The notes under the pieces: generated by a model
Databases searched by the model: none
The model's input: only the letters and a program-made list of their open reading frames with translations
Told to the model about the DNA's origin: nothing
Shown: piece after piece, positions 1 to 7,713 of the stretch
Numbering within the stretch: the first letter of the stretch is position 1
Layout: the number at the start of each line of letters is the position of its first letter
Position numbers and translations under genes: made by a program
Assembly (NCBI RefSeq): GCF_000785435.2
Contig: NZ_JTDB02000001.1
Location: 834,499-898,498, forward strand
From: Paraburkholderia sacchari
GTDB lineage: Bacteria > Pseudomonadota > Gammaproteobacteria > Burkholderiales > Burkholderiaceae
Direction of reading: 5' to 3'
DNA: 64,000 nucleotides

Positions 1-1539
1 CGGCTGCGCGAAGGCGAGCGGCGCATGCGCATCGTGGCCGAGGGCACGCGCGACTACGCGATCATCACGTTCGACGACGAGGGCATCATCACGAGCTGGA
101 ACGCGGGCGCAGAGCGCATTTTCGGCTACACCGAGGCGGAGATGATCGGCCGCTCCGCAGATCTGCTCTCGACCGAGGAGGACCGCGCCAATAACGTCGC
201 GCAGCGCGAATTCGCCGAGGCGCGCCTGAATGGCCGCACCGAGGAAGAGCGCTGGCACGTCCGCAAGGACGGCAGCCGCTTCTTTGCGAGCGGCGTGCTG
301 TCGCGTCTGGACGAGCCGGGCGTGAACGGTTTTGCGAAGATCGCACGCGACCTGAGCGAGTTTCACGCGACCGGCTCGAAGTCGCGCGGCGCGCGCGTCG
401 AAGCGGCGCGAGAGGCCGGCGAGCGCGATGCCCAGCGCCGCCGCGACGAATTTCTCGCCGTGGTCTCGCACGAACTCAAGCATCCGCTCAATCTGATTTC
501 GGCCAGCGCGGAACTGATCGCGCGCGCGCCCGAGACGCGGCGCAACCTCAATCTCTCGCGCGCCACCGACACGATCCGGCGCACCGTGATCGGCCAGGCG
601 CAGATCATCGACGACCTGCTCGACATCTCGCGCGTGCGCACCGGCAAGCTCTCGGTGGTGCGCACGGCCGTGGACATGCGCGAGATCGTGCAGCGCGTGT
701 GCGGCGCCGTGCGCGAGGAAGCGCAGGAGCGCGGCATTGCGCTCAACGTCACGGTGAGCGAGGCGCCCGTGATCGTTCACGCCGACCTCACGCGCGTGGA
801 GCAGATCGTCTGGAACCTGATCAGCAACGCGCTGAAATTTACGCCGCGCGGCGCCGTGAACGTTTCGCTGCATGTCAACGAACATGCGGAAGCGGTGTTG
901 CAGGTGGCCGATACGGGCAGCGGAATCGAGCCCGCGCTGTTGCCGCACATCTTCGAGATGTATCAGCAAAGCCGCGACGCGACCATGCGCCGTGCGGGGC
1001 TCGGCATTGGTCTCGCGCTGGTGCGGGATCTCGTGACGCTGCACGGCGGCGCGGTGCGCGCGGAGTCCGCGGGCGTCGGGCGCGGCACGACCTTTACGGT
1101 GACGCTGCCCACGCATCGGGGCATCGAACAGACGCAGGCCGACGACGTGGCCGCCGAATCGCTGCACGGGCTGCGCATCCTGATGGTGGACGACGACCCG
1201 AGCACCGTCGAAACGTTCCGGCTCCTGCTCGAAGGCGAGGGCGCGACGGTGCAAACGGCCACGAGCGGCGCGCAGGCGCTGGCAATGCTCGACGGGCACG
1301 CGCCCGATATCGTGCTGTCCGACCCCGGCATGCCGGGCATGGATGGCGTCGAGTTCGTCGAAAAGCTGCGCCGGGAGCCGGCGATGAAATCGGTGATCTG
1401 CATCGCGCTGAGCGGCTATGGCCACGAGGAGGAAGTCCGCCAGGCCGAACAGGCGGGCTTCAACGCCCACCTGAAAAAGCCCGTGCTGCTCGACGACCTG
1501 CTGGCGGTCGTGACGCGCTTGCGCAATGGCAACGGTTGA
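1..1539 (+). CDS. PAS hybrid sensor histidine kinase/response regulator (5' end outside window)
   Basis: A signal-transduction kinase that would autophosphorylate on His and pass phosphate to its own receiver domain. The reading frame is open from the first base, so the true start lies upstream and the ATG at 25 is internal. In window codons: a PAS domain about 10-115, a HisKA domain with the phospho-acceptor His at codon 157 (motif SHELKHPLN), an HATPase domain with N-box NLISNALKF and G-box GLGIGLALV, then a receiver domain with the acidic pair MVDDDP and phospho-Asp at codon 441 (LSDPGMPGMDG). The receiver is C-terminal with no output domain, so a separate phosphotransfer partner is expected. 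No transmembrane segment is visible in the part present, so a cytosolic sensor is possible. Family assignment is firm; the signal is unknown. Confidence 0.93.
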   Translation, partial: RLREGERRMRIVAEGTRDYAIITFDDEGIITSWNAGAERIFGYTEAEMIGRSADLLSTEEDRANNVAQREFAEARLNGRTEEERWHVRKDGSRFFASGVLSRLDEPGVNGFAKIARDLSEFHATGSKSRGARVEAAREAGERDAQRRRDEFLAVVSHELKHPLNLISASAELIARAPETRRNLNLSRATDTIRRTVIGQAQIIDDLLDISRVRTGKLSVVRTAVDMREIVQRVCGAVREEAQERGIALNVTVSEAPVIVHADLTRVEQIVWNLISNALKFTPRGAVNVSLHVNEHAEAVLQVADTGSGIEPALLPHIFEMYQQSRDATMRRAGLGIGLALVRDLVTLHGGAVRAESAGVGRGTTFTVTLPTHRGIEQTQADDVAAESLHGLRILMVDDDPSTVETFRLLLEGEGATVQTATSGAQALAMLDGHAPDIVLSDPGMPGMDGVEFVEKLRREPAMKSVICIALSGYGHEEEVRQAEQAGFNAHLKKPVLLDDLLAVVTRLRNGNG

Positions 1540-1571
1540 CGCCGCTTGACGGCTGGCGGCGCTCACCTCGC

Positions 1572-2005
1572 TCACCCGGCAGAGGGCACCGCGTAGCGCT
1601 GCGCGTCGGCGTGGCGCAACGCGAGTCCGCAGCCGGGCCTGCCGGGATCGGGCGCGATCCTGCCGTCGCGCACGCGCGGCGCGCCGTCGAACAGCATCGC
1701 TTCGATGCGCGCGTGATCGTGGAACCACTCGATATGCTGCACGCGCTTCGCCGCGCAAGCCGCGTGCAGATGCAGCGCGGGCGCGCAATGCGCCGAGAGC
1801 GGCAGATGCCACGCGTCGCAGAGCGCATCGGCTTGAAGAAAGCCGCTGATGCCGCAGCAGCGCGAGGCGTCGGCTTGCAGCACGTCCACCGCGTGCGTTT
1901 CGAGCAGCGCGCGAAAATCGTCGGCGCTATAGGCGTATCCGCCCGCGGCCAGCGCCATCGCGGGCGGCAGCACGGCGCGCAGCGCCGCAAGGTCGCGCCC
2001 AGCGA
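1572..2005 (-). pseudogene. Enolase-superfamily (mandelate racemase/muconate lactonizing type) C-terminal remnant
   Basis: Only the C-terminal third of an enolase-superfamily enzyme remains, roughly 140 codons. Recognisable pieces are AAGGYAY, a barrel segment with VDVLQADASRCCGISG, then LSAHCAPALHLHAAC and IEWFHDH, which match the last barrel strands and active-site lid region of this family. Full-length members have about 370 residues. The N-terminal capping domain and the catalytic Lys and first metal ligands are absent. The frame runs upstream without a start into sequence that, in another frame, encodes the membrane protein fragment that follows. The natural ATG at 1973 is internal to the homology, so this is most likely not translated as a functional enzyme. 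Confidence 0.7.
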
Positions 2006-2260
2006 GCAGAGCGCGACGCTGGGCGCGACATACATCGCGCGGTTCTCGAAGCCGCCGCGGTAGTGCTCCATCGCGCTATCGGCGAGGGTCGAAAGCGCGA
2101 GCAGCGCGGCGCCGTGATTGAACGCGCGCGCGGCGGCCACGTGCTTGCCCGGCGCGCCTTCATGGCGGGCGTGGCGCAGGTCGCGCGTGATCCAGAGCGC
2201 GAAGGCCGTGCCGGCCGCAACGCTGGCGATCCCGTTGGCGACGCGTGTCGCTTGTGTCAT
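1990..2260 (-). pseudogene. N-terminal fragment of a small membrane protein, fused to enolase remnant
   Basis: The start is ATG at 2260 with a good GGGAG ribosome-binding site. About 90 residues look native: a hydrophobic first segment (GIASVAAGTAFALWITRD), then FNHGAALLALSTLADSA and the sequence MEHYRGGFENRAMY, followed by the start of another hydrophobic stretch (VAPSVALCSLG). After about position 1990 the frame turns into Arg/Cys-rich nonsense because it is now reading the enolase fragment out of frame, and stays open to 1460. The coding signal therefore changes frame at a junction near 1990-2005. I infer a deletion that removed the C-terminus of this gene and the N-terminus of the neighbouring enolase gene. 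The original function is not known. Confidence 0.55.
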
Positions 2261-2405
2261 GACAGGCTCCCGGGCGGCGCTCCAGGTGCGCCATTGCAGC
2301 GCAGCCGCAAGCCGCGTGCCGTGCAGGCCTGCGCGCTCGCGCGGCGGAGCGGGTATGGCATGGCTATTGCGAAAGTCCTCCATAAACCATCAGGAGTGCC
2401 ATGTC

Positions 2406-3443
2406 ATGACGAGTAGAGCGCCAGACGAAAAAACGGGCAGGATAGTCGTGGTGACGGGAGCCGGCGCGGGCGTGGGTCGCGCCGTCGCCGACGAATTCGC
2501 GCGCGCGGGTTACGACGTCGCGATGCTCTCGCGCGAACCGGACCGCCTCTCGCGTGCCGCCGCGCAATTGCGCGGATACGGTGTGCGCGTGCTCGCGATC
2601 CCGACCGACGTGGCCGACGCACAGGCAGTCGAGGCCGCGGCGGCGCGCGTGGAAAACGAGCTTGGCCCGATAGGCGTCTGGGTGAACGTTGCGATGGCAA
2701 CGGTATTTGCGCCGGTCTCGGCGCTGTGCGCGCGCGACGTGGAGCGGGCCACCCAGGTCACGTATCTGGGCCAGGTCTACGGGACCATGGCCGCGCTTTC
2801 GCGCATGCGCCGGCACCATGGCGGCGCGATCGTCAACGTGGGGTCCGCGCTCGCGTCGCGCTCGGTGCCGCTGCAGGCCGCCTACTGCGGCGCGAAGTTC
2901 GCGGTGCGCGGCTTCACCGACTCGCTGCGCTCCGAGATCCTGCACGACGGACTCGACGTGCATCTCTCGCTCGTCGATCTGCCTGCCATCAACACGCCGC
3001 AGTTCGACTGGTCGGCCAATCGCACGGGCAAGCGCGCGCGCCCGGTTGCGCCGGTCTATCAGCCCGAAGTCGCGGCGCGCGCGATTCGCTTTGCGGCCGA
3101 GCACCGGCGGCGCACGCTGTGGCTCGGTTGGTCCACGGCGCGCGCGATTGCGGCGGATCTGCTGGCGCCGGGCCTCGTCGACCGCTATCTGGCGCGCGCC
3201 GGCTATTGCGGACAACTGACCGATGAGCCGCGCGCGAACGATGCGCCCGATAACCTTCATGCGCCGGTTCCCGGCGATTTCGGCGCACACGGGCGTTTCG
3301 ACAACGAAGCGCGCAGCGCGGGCGTGCCGCTTTTTACGGAGCGACACGCGCGGGCGTTCAAGGGCGGCGTGGCGCTTGGCCTGCTCGGTCTGTTCGGCAT
3401 GGCGCTGCTGGGTGCGCTCCGGCCCGCAGGGCCGCGATCGTGA
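2406..3443 (+). CDS. SDR-family oxidoreductase with C-terminal membrane anchor
   Basis: A 345-residue short-chain dehydrogenase/reductase. The nucleotide-binding motif TGAGAGVGRA is at residues 16-25 and the catalytic Ser and Tyr-x-x-x-Lys are present (NVGSALASRS, YCGAKFA). The usual NNAG motif after strand 4 is replaced by NVAMATV, which is common in the long SDRs of this kind. After the Rossmann domain there is an extra 80-100-residue tail ending in a single hydrophobic segment (ALGLLGLFGMALLGAL), suggesting attachment to the inner membrane. The ATG at 2406 is chosen over longer upstream frames because of CAGGAG at 2391-2396; the upstream frame overlaps the opposite-strand remnant. Substrate unknown. 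Confidence 0.9.
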   Translation: MTSRAPDEKTGRIVVVTGAGAGVGRAVADEFARAGYDVAMLSREPDRLSRAAAQLRGYGVRVLAIPTDVADAQAVEAAAARVENELGPIGVWVNVAMATVFAPVSALCARDVERATQVTYLGQVYGTMAALSRMRRHHGGAIVNVGSALASRSVPLQAAYCGAKFAVRGFTDSLRSEILHDGLDVHLSLVDLPAINTPQFDWSANRTGKRARPVAPVYQPEVAARAIRFAAEHRRRTLWLGWSTARAIAADLLAPGLVDRYLARAGYCGQLTDEPRANDAPDNLHAPVPGDFGAHGRFDNEARSAGVPLFTERHARAFKGGVALGLLGLFGMALLGALRPAGPRS

Positions 3444-3612
3444 CGGGCAGGCCGCATCGACCGGTGTGTAGCGATTACGTGTAATGCTTGAAGCTGTTCG
3501 CGGATGTTCCGGTGTTTCGATCCCTCTTTTGCGCTTGCGAACAATCCATCCACAAATGAAAGGCGGAACAGTCCTTGCGCGACCGCATGGCAGAGCATAG
3601 AGGGAGATGCCG

Positions 3613-4700
3613 ATGCATATGCGCTTGCACTATTCCGCGACGCTCGACCGTCGCGCCTCGCTTGTCGCAGCGGCCGCTCTGCTGGGTGTGCTGTACGCGG
3701 GCAGCACGCTCGTCACGCCGCTTTACCCGCTTTATCAGCGCGCGTTCGGTCTCGCCGATCTGACCGCCACGCTCATTTACGCGACTTACGTGATTGGCAA
3801 CCTGGGCGCGCTGTTGTTCTTCGGCGGCATATCCGACCAGGCGGGCCGCCGCCGCGTGAGCCTGGCCGTCCTCGCGATGGCGGGGCTCAGCACCGTGCTG
3901 TTCCTGTGCGCCGTGGATCCGGCGCTGCTGTTCGTTGCGCGCGCAGCGAGTGGACTCGGCATAGGCGTTGGCGCGGCCACCGCGACGGCATGGATCGCCG
4001 AACTGCATCCCTCGTACGACAAGGCCGGCGCGAGCCGGCTTGCGGCCGCGGTCAATCTGGCGGGCCTCGCGGCAGGCGTGCTGATATCGGGCTTGCTTGC
4101 GCGCTTTGCGCCCTGGCCGCTTCATACGGTGTTCATGGTCTACCTGCTCACGCTCGCCTGCATGGTGGTCTGGGTCGCGCATGCGTGCGAAACCGTGCAG
4201 CGCAAGCATGACCGAGCATCGCATGCACCTTCGCCGGGTGTGCTCAAGCCGCGTATCGCCGTGCGGCGCGCATTATGGGCGGCGTTCGTCGCGCCAGCCG
4301 TGACCGCGTTCGCCACCTTCGCGCTGCTCGGCTTCTACGCCGCGCTGTTGCCCAATCTGCTTGCGCGCGACCTGCACTCGAGCAGCCCCGCGTGGAGCGG
4401 GCTGGTGGTCGCCGAACTCTTCGCAGCGGGGGGCTCCCGTCGTGCTGGCGCCGCGTTCTGCCGCGCATGTCACCATGTCCTCTGGTTTGGGGCTGCTGCC
4501 GCCGAGCCTCGCCATGCTGCTGTGGGCACAGGTAGCCGGATCGCTCGCGCTGCTGGTCGCGGCAACCGCGCTGTGCGGCGTCGCAACGGCGCTTGGCGTT
4601 CGCGGCCTTCGCCGCCGTGCTTGCCTTGATTGCGCTTATTGTTGGCGTGAGCGAGGATCCCGATGAAGCGGCGCTGAATCGTAAGGATAACGATCCATGA
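3613..4700 (+). pseudogene. MFS transporter disrupted by two +1 frameshifts
   Basis: Starts at ATG 3613 (AGGGAG six bases upstream; ATG 3607 is too close to the site). The first 270 or so codons read as a normal 12-TM major facilitator: TM1-2 LVTPLYPLYQ, the loop 2-3 motif GGISDQAGRRR, and further helices up to LVVAELFAAG. At a run of six G (4428-4433) the frame must move by one base to continue as APVVLAPRSAAHVTM and LLPPSLAMLLWA. Near 4590-4605 a second one-base shift is needed to reach FAAVLALIALIVGV and the natural end TGA at 4698-4700. Total restored length is about 360 residues, close to family size. Either a recently inactivated gene or two sequencing errors. Confidence 0.8.
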
Positions 4701-4791
4701 GAACGCAGCGGGCGCGCAACGCGTCCCCGATTATTGGGCACCTGTATTGCTTACAGTAGGGTGTCATCGTTCGATAGATCGAGGAGGCACT

Positions 4792-4947
4792 ATGCTCAGC
4801 ACCTTGCTTCTGGTACTCGTCATCCTGTTGCTGATTGGCGCGTTTCCCGCATGGCCTTATAGCCGCTCATGGGGCTATGCGCCATCCGGCACGTTGGGAA
4901 TCGTACTCGTCGTTGTGCTGGTGCTCGTGCTGATGGGAACGATCTAG
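4792..4947 (+). CDS. DUF3309 family small membrane protein
   Basis: A 51-residue protein that is nearly all membrane: a first hydrophobic helix (STLLLVLVILLLIGAFPAW), the conserved turn PYSRSWGYAPSG, and a second helix (GIVLVVVLVLVLMG). This is the DUF3309 pattern, a family of tiny inner-membrane proteins with no known function often found near stress-response genes. The start has a strong GAGGAGG site at 4781-4787. It stands alone on the plus strand, with a convergent minus-strand phasin downstream. Family identification is firm, role unknown. Confidence 0.88.
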   Translation: MLSTLLLVLVILLLIGAFPAWPYSRSWGYAPSGTLGIVLVVVLVLVLMGTI

Positions 4948-5023
4948 CGCCGCACGAAACGCAGTCGATCGAAATTGCCGGCGGCAAGCGGCTGGGAATG
5001 GTCCAAGGCCGCCGGCAAGGCTC

Positions 5024-5548
5024 TCATCGCTTCGTTGCCTGCTCCGTCAGCTCTGCGGTGCGTTTAGCCGACTTCGCTGCTGCATTTGCGGCCATGTCGA
5101 CGTTGGTGCGCGCGGCTTCGAGCGCCTGCTGCCCGGTTTGCTGGAGCGACCCGTAGAGCCCGTTGACGGCGCTAATGGCCGAATCCAGCGCGGCCACGAT
5201 CGGCCCGGAGCTCTGTGGCGTGGTTTCGGCGACGTATCGCAGCCATGTTCGCGTCCGCTCGCCGTATTCCTCCAGTTGCGCCTGCGCGCAGCGCGCATAA
5301 ACGCCTTGCGTCGCGGCCGCGATATCGAGCCACTGGCGGTTGTAGTCCTGTACGTGCTGCGCGGCGGGGGCGGCGAAAGCATCGTGCAGCGTCATCCATT
5401 CGGAAGGCTCTTTGGCGGACACCGCTTGCTGCGAGAAGTCTTGGGTGGCGGACAGCAGGGAGCGTATCGCCTGCATGTTAAGGTGTACTAGCTTGTCTAC
5501 GCTTGCTTGATCGATTGGAGCAGCGAGTCTCCGTCGTTGGTCAGCCAA
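5024..5548 (-). CDS. Phasin family protein
   Basis: A PHA-granule surface protein by family. The phasin homology begins around VDKLVHLNMQAIRSLL and runs through FSQQAVSAKEPSEWM, amphipathic helices with QLEEYGERTRTWLRYV, and an Ala/Thr-rich C-terminal helix (AANAAAKSAKRTAELTEQ). The start is uncertain: the frame opens with TTG at 5548, lying inside the upstream gene; the first ATG is 5476 but begins after the conserved VDKLVHLN and has no ribosome-binding site. The conserved residues upstream of 5476 favour either the TTG start with translational coupling or a frameshift that separated this frame from the preceding one. Expected partner is polyhydroxybutyrate, though no phaC lies in the window. 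Confidence 0.8.
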   Translation of the reverse strand: MADQRRRLAAPIDQASVDKLVHLNMQAIRSLLSATQDFSQQAVSAKEPSEWMTLHDAFAAPAAQHVQDYNRQWLDIAAATQGVYARCAQAQLEEYGERTRTWLRYVAETTPQSSGPIVAALDSAISAVNGLYGSLQQTGQQALEAARTNVDMAANAAAKSAKRTAELTEQATKR

Positions 5549-5691
5549 AGACGATGGATGCCCGACGCGAGTTGCTCCATTGCGACCAGTTGACGTTCGA
5601 GCAGGGCGGCCAGGTCCTCACGGCCGAGATCGATCTGGTCCGGTGCATCCTTGACTAGCATGAGAGTAGCGAATTCATGGGGGCTAAGCAT
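5497..5691 (-). CDS. Conserved small protein, function unknown
   Basis: A 64-residue protein starting at ATG 5691 behind GGAG (5696-5699). It reads MLSPHEFATLMLVKDAP, then IDLGREDLAALLERQLVA and a short C-terminal GIHRLWLTNDGDSLLQ. The layout (two helices followed by a small beta-like WLTNDG turn) recalls a minimal winged-helix regulator, but this is only a fold impression. I know similar short proteins from Burkholderia as stand-alone hypotheticals. Its last 52 bases overlap the open frame of the phasin, so the two are probably translated together. Confidence 0.65.
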   Translation of the reverse strand: MLSPHEFATLMLVKDAPDQIDLGREDLAALLERQLVAMEQLASGIHRLWLTNDGDSLLQSIKQA

Positions 5692-5831
5692 GTCTGTCTC
5701 CAATATTCGAACTGTTTTTTCGATCCTGGTTCATGACCAGGATGCACATTATGCAATGGCATTTGACGTTGAAAAATGCCCGTATGGCGATCGTTACGGA
5801 CACCCGCGGTTCACGATTCTGCAACAGACCG

Positions 5832-6644
5832 TCATCGCATACTGCCCCATGCGTCGGACCGGTCAGTGTTGATGAAATCCGCCTGCTGCGCGGCGCTCGC
5901 GCGCGAGAGTAATTTCCCTGCGGTACGGCTCGATGCATCGACTCTCAGGGCGGAGGCCGCGTTATCCCTCGCGCAGTTCCACTCTCCCGCGCGTGCGCAT
6001 AGCTGGGCATAGGCCAGCAGGTAGGCGCGCCGGTGTTCCCGCGAGACGAGATCTGACCGCATCTGCTGCGCCTCGTGATTGCCGGGCTGCACGGCAAGCG
6101 CTGCCGCAATGTCCCTGCGCGCCGCCCAGAGATTGTTCCTGGCGAGATGTTGATGCCCGTGGCGAAGACTATCGGCAAGACGCAGGCGCGGGTCTGTTTG
6201 GGCTTTGCGCATCACTGATTGCTCACCTTGCGGGCCGGTGGAATGCTCGACGACGCTCGCATGTGCGGCTTCGGATGATTCCGTTACCGGACGCTCGTGC
6301 AGCACCGATGCGGGCAGGGCGTATTCGGCGCCGTCCGATGTGCCTGGTGCCGGAACGGAAAACACGCGCGGATCTGCGGGCAGCGGTACTGCCGTCACTT
6401 CCGGAACCCGTTCGTGTCGATAGCGCAATGAAAGCCCCAGGGCGGTGAACAGCAGTGCAAACACCGCCGCGCATGCGAACGCATAGTAGGGTGTTCCCGA
6501 ACGATACGCGGCGGCTTCCTGCAAGCTCGCCGCAATCTGGCTCGCGCCGCACACGGGGCAGCAATCCGCGGACTCGCTTAACGGGGTCCCACAAGAGGGG
6601 CATGACAGTGAGCCGAGGTTACCCCGGCGCATTGCATTGAACAT
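5832..6644 (-). CDS. Zinc-ribbon, single-TM protein with C-terminal TPR-like region
   Basis: A 270-residue protein not assigned to a named family. The N-terminus has two CxxC pairs (CPSCGTPLS and CCPVCGA, residues 15-33), a typical zinc ribbon. A single transmembrane helix follows at about residues 52-72 (YYAFACAAVFALLFTALGL), then a Pro-rich extracytoplasmic linker and a helical region at 150-250 with NLWAARRDIAAALAVQPGN and a second, similar WNCARDNAASALRVDASS repeat. The two repeats resemble TPR-type helix pairs, suggesting a protein-interaction role outside the membrane. The start at 6644 has a GGAG site. Monocistronic, about 195 bp from the next gene upstream. Confidence 0.75.
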   Translation of the reverse strand: MFNAMRRGNLGSLSCPSCGTPLSESADCCPVCGASQIAASLQEAAAYRSGTPYYAFACAAVFALLFTALGLSLRYRHERVPEVTAVPLPADPRVFSVPAPGTSDGAEYALPASVLHERPVTESSEAAHASVVEHSTGPQGEQSVMRKAQTDPRLRLADSLRHGHQHLARNNLWAARRDIAAALAVQPGNHEAQQMRSDLVSREHRRAYLLAYAQLCARAGEWNCARDNAASALRVDASSRTAGKLLSRASAAQQADFINTDRSDAWGSMR

Positions 6645-6838
6645 GGGAACGCTCCGGAGATAGACCTCTGCAACCGCACTTGAGTGCAGCAGATGTGTGC
6701 AACCGACCTATTCAGCCGGCATATGCAGCATATGCAGTATAGGAGCCGGCATGCCGCGGGCCGTTGTCCGTAACGAACAGATTTCGAACATGGAGTGCCG
6801 GGCTCCGCCTTGGTATGGCGAAAGCATTCGCTTCACGT

Positions 6839-7099
6839 CTACTTGAAATCGCGCGTTTCCAGTTCGACGGACTGAGCGTGGTTTTTCTCGAGCACCTCAC
6901 GTGTCGCTCGCTCGATCCTCAGACGATTGGCGTCGAACGTGCTCACCAGCGCGTGCGCCGAAACGTCCGAGTTGCCAAAGCGGTCGCTGAGCGCATCGAA
7001 CGACACGCTGCACCATACGGCGCGGCCGTCCACCACGGCTTCGAATGCGACCCGCGAAGCCGAGACGGCATGACGGCGATTCGTGAATTCGATCTTCAT
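6839..7099 (-). CDS. DUF1488 family protein
   Basis: An 86-residue protein matching DUF1488: residues MKIEFTNRRHAVSASRVAFEA at the start, the core WCSVSFDALSDRFG, and the ending in RATREVLEKNH. The family has no established function; members are small, cytosolic and often annotated next to regulatory genes. Its ATG overlaps the stop of the preceding gene by four bases (ATGA, 7096-7099), so it is the last member of a translationally coupled four-gene unit that begins at 10136. Confidence 0.85.
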   Translation of the reverse strand: MKIEFTNRRHAVSASRVAFEAVVDGRAVWCSVSFDALSDRFGNSDVSAHALVSTFDANRLRIERATREVLEKNHAQSVELETRDFK

Positions 7100-7704
7100 C
7101 GCTTTCCTCCCTGATTTTCACGCGCGCTGATCGGGCTTTGGGGACTTTGTGGGCTTTGCGGCTCCAGGCTCACGATGACATCGGTGTGCCCGCCGTTGGG
7201 GTCGGGAACATGCACATGGCCGCGTATCTCGACGCGATAGCCAGGCAAGGTGCCGATACGCGGCACAGCGCCCACGGTGCGGCTGTCGAAGCCGCCTAGC
7301 CCGTCCGACTGAACCGCCACGTGATTTTCCAGTGTCGCGTTGGAGGTAATGATGTTGTCCCTGCGCCCCTGCGTGTCGCGTCGCGCTTCGAGCGTCTTGC
7401 CGTCGGCGTCGACCGTGTTGCCGCTCGCTGCCGTTCCGGCGACCTCGACGCTGCGAATCCTGCGGCTTGCGTCGGCCACGGGGTCGGACGCGCGTGCCTC
7501 GGGCTTGGGGTTGTCGTCAGGCGTCTTCCCTGTGCCGCGCACGTTGCGTGGCTGCGCCAATCCTGCCGACTGGGTGGAACCGATTTCCTTTGCATGGGTA
7601 GCGGCATCGGGAGCCGCCGCGCCGGCTGCGGGCGTCTTTGCTGGACTGCGCGCCGCCAAGTCCTTCTGTTGAGATTGAGTGGGGTTGCGCTCGCCATTTT
7701 GCAT
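7096..7704 (-). CDS. Hypothetical 202-aa low-complexity protein of the coupled operon
   Basis: No family recognised. Residues 1-110 are disordered and rich in Ala, Pro, Lys, Thr (KTPAAGAAAPDAATHAKEIG). Residues 110-190 are more structured, with DNIITSNATLENHVAVQSD and a beta-rich YRVEIRGHVHVPDPNGGHTD, ending in a short QSPQSPQSP repeat. No signal peptide or transmembrane segment. The start at 7704 is certain: TAGGAGG, with the TAG being the stop of the upstream gene (7714-7716), lies just ahead of it. The coding sequence ends in an ATGA overlap with the DUF1488 gene, which ties its expression to both neighbours. Confidence 0.75.
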   Translation of the reverse strand: MQNGERNPTQSQQKDLAARSPAKTPAAGAAAPDAATHAKEIGSTQSAGLAQPRNVRGTGKTPDDNPKPEARASDPVADASRRIRSVEVAGTAASGNTVDADGKTLEARRDTQGRRDNIITSNATLENHVAVQSDGLGGFDSRTVGAVPRIGTLPGYRVEIRGHVHVPDPNGGHTDVIVSLEPQSPQSPQSPISARENQGGKR

Positions 7705-7713
7705 GCGGGCCTC

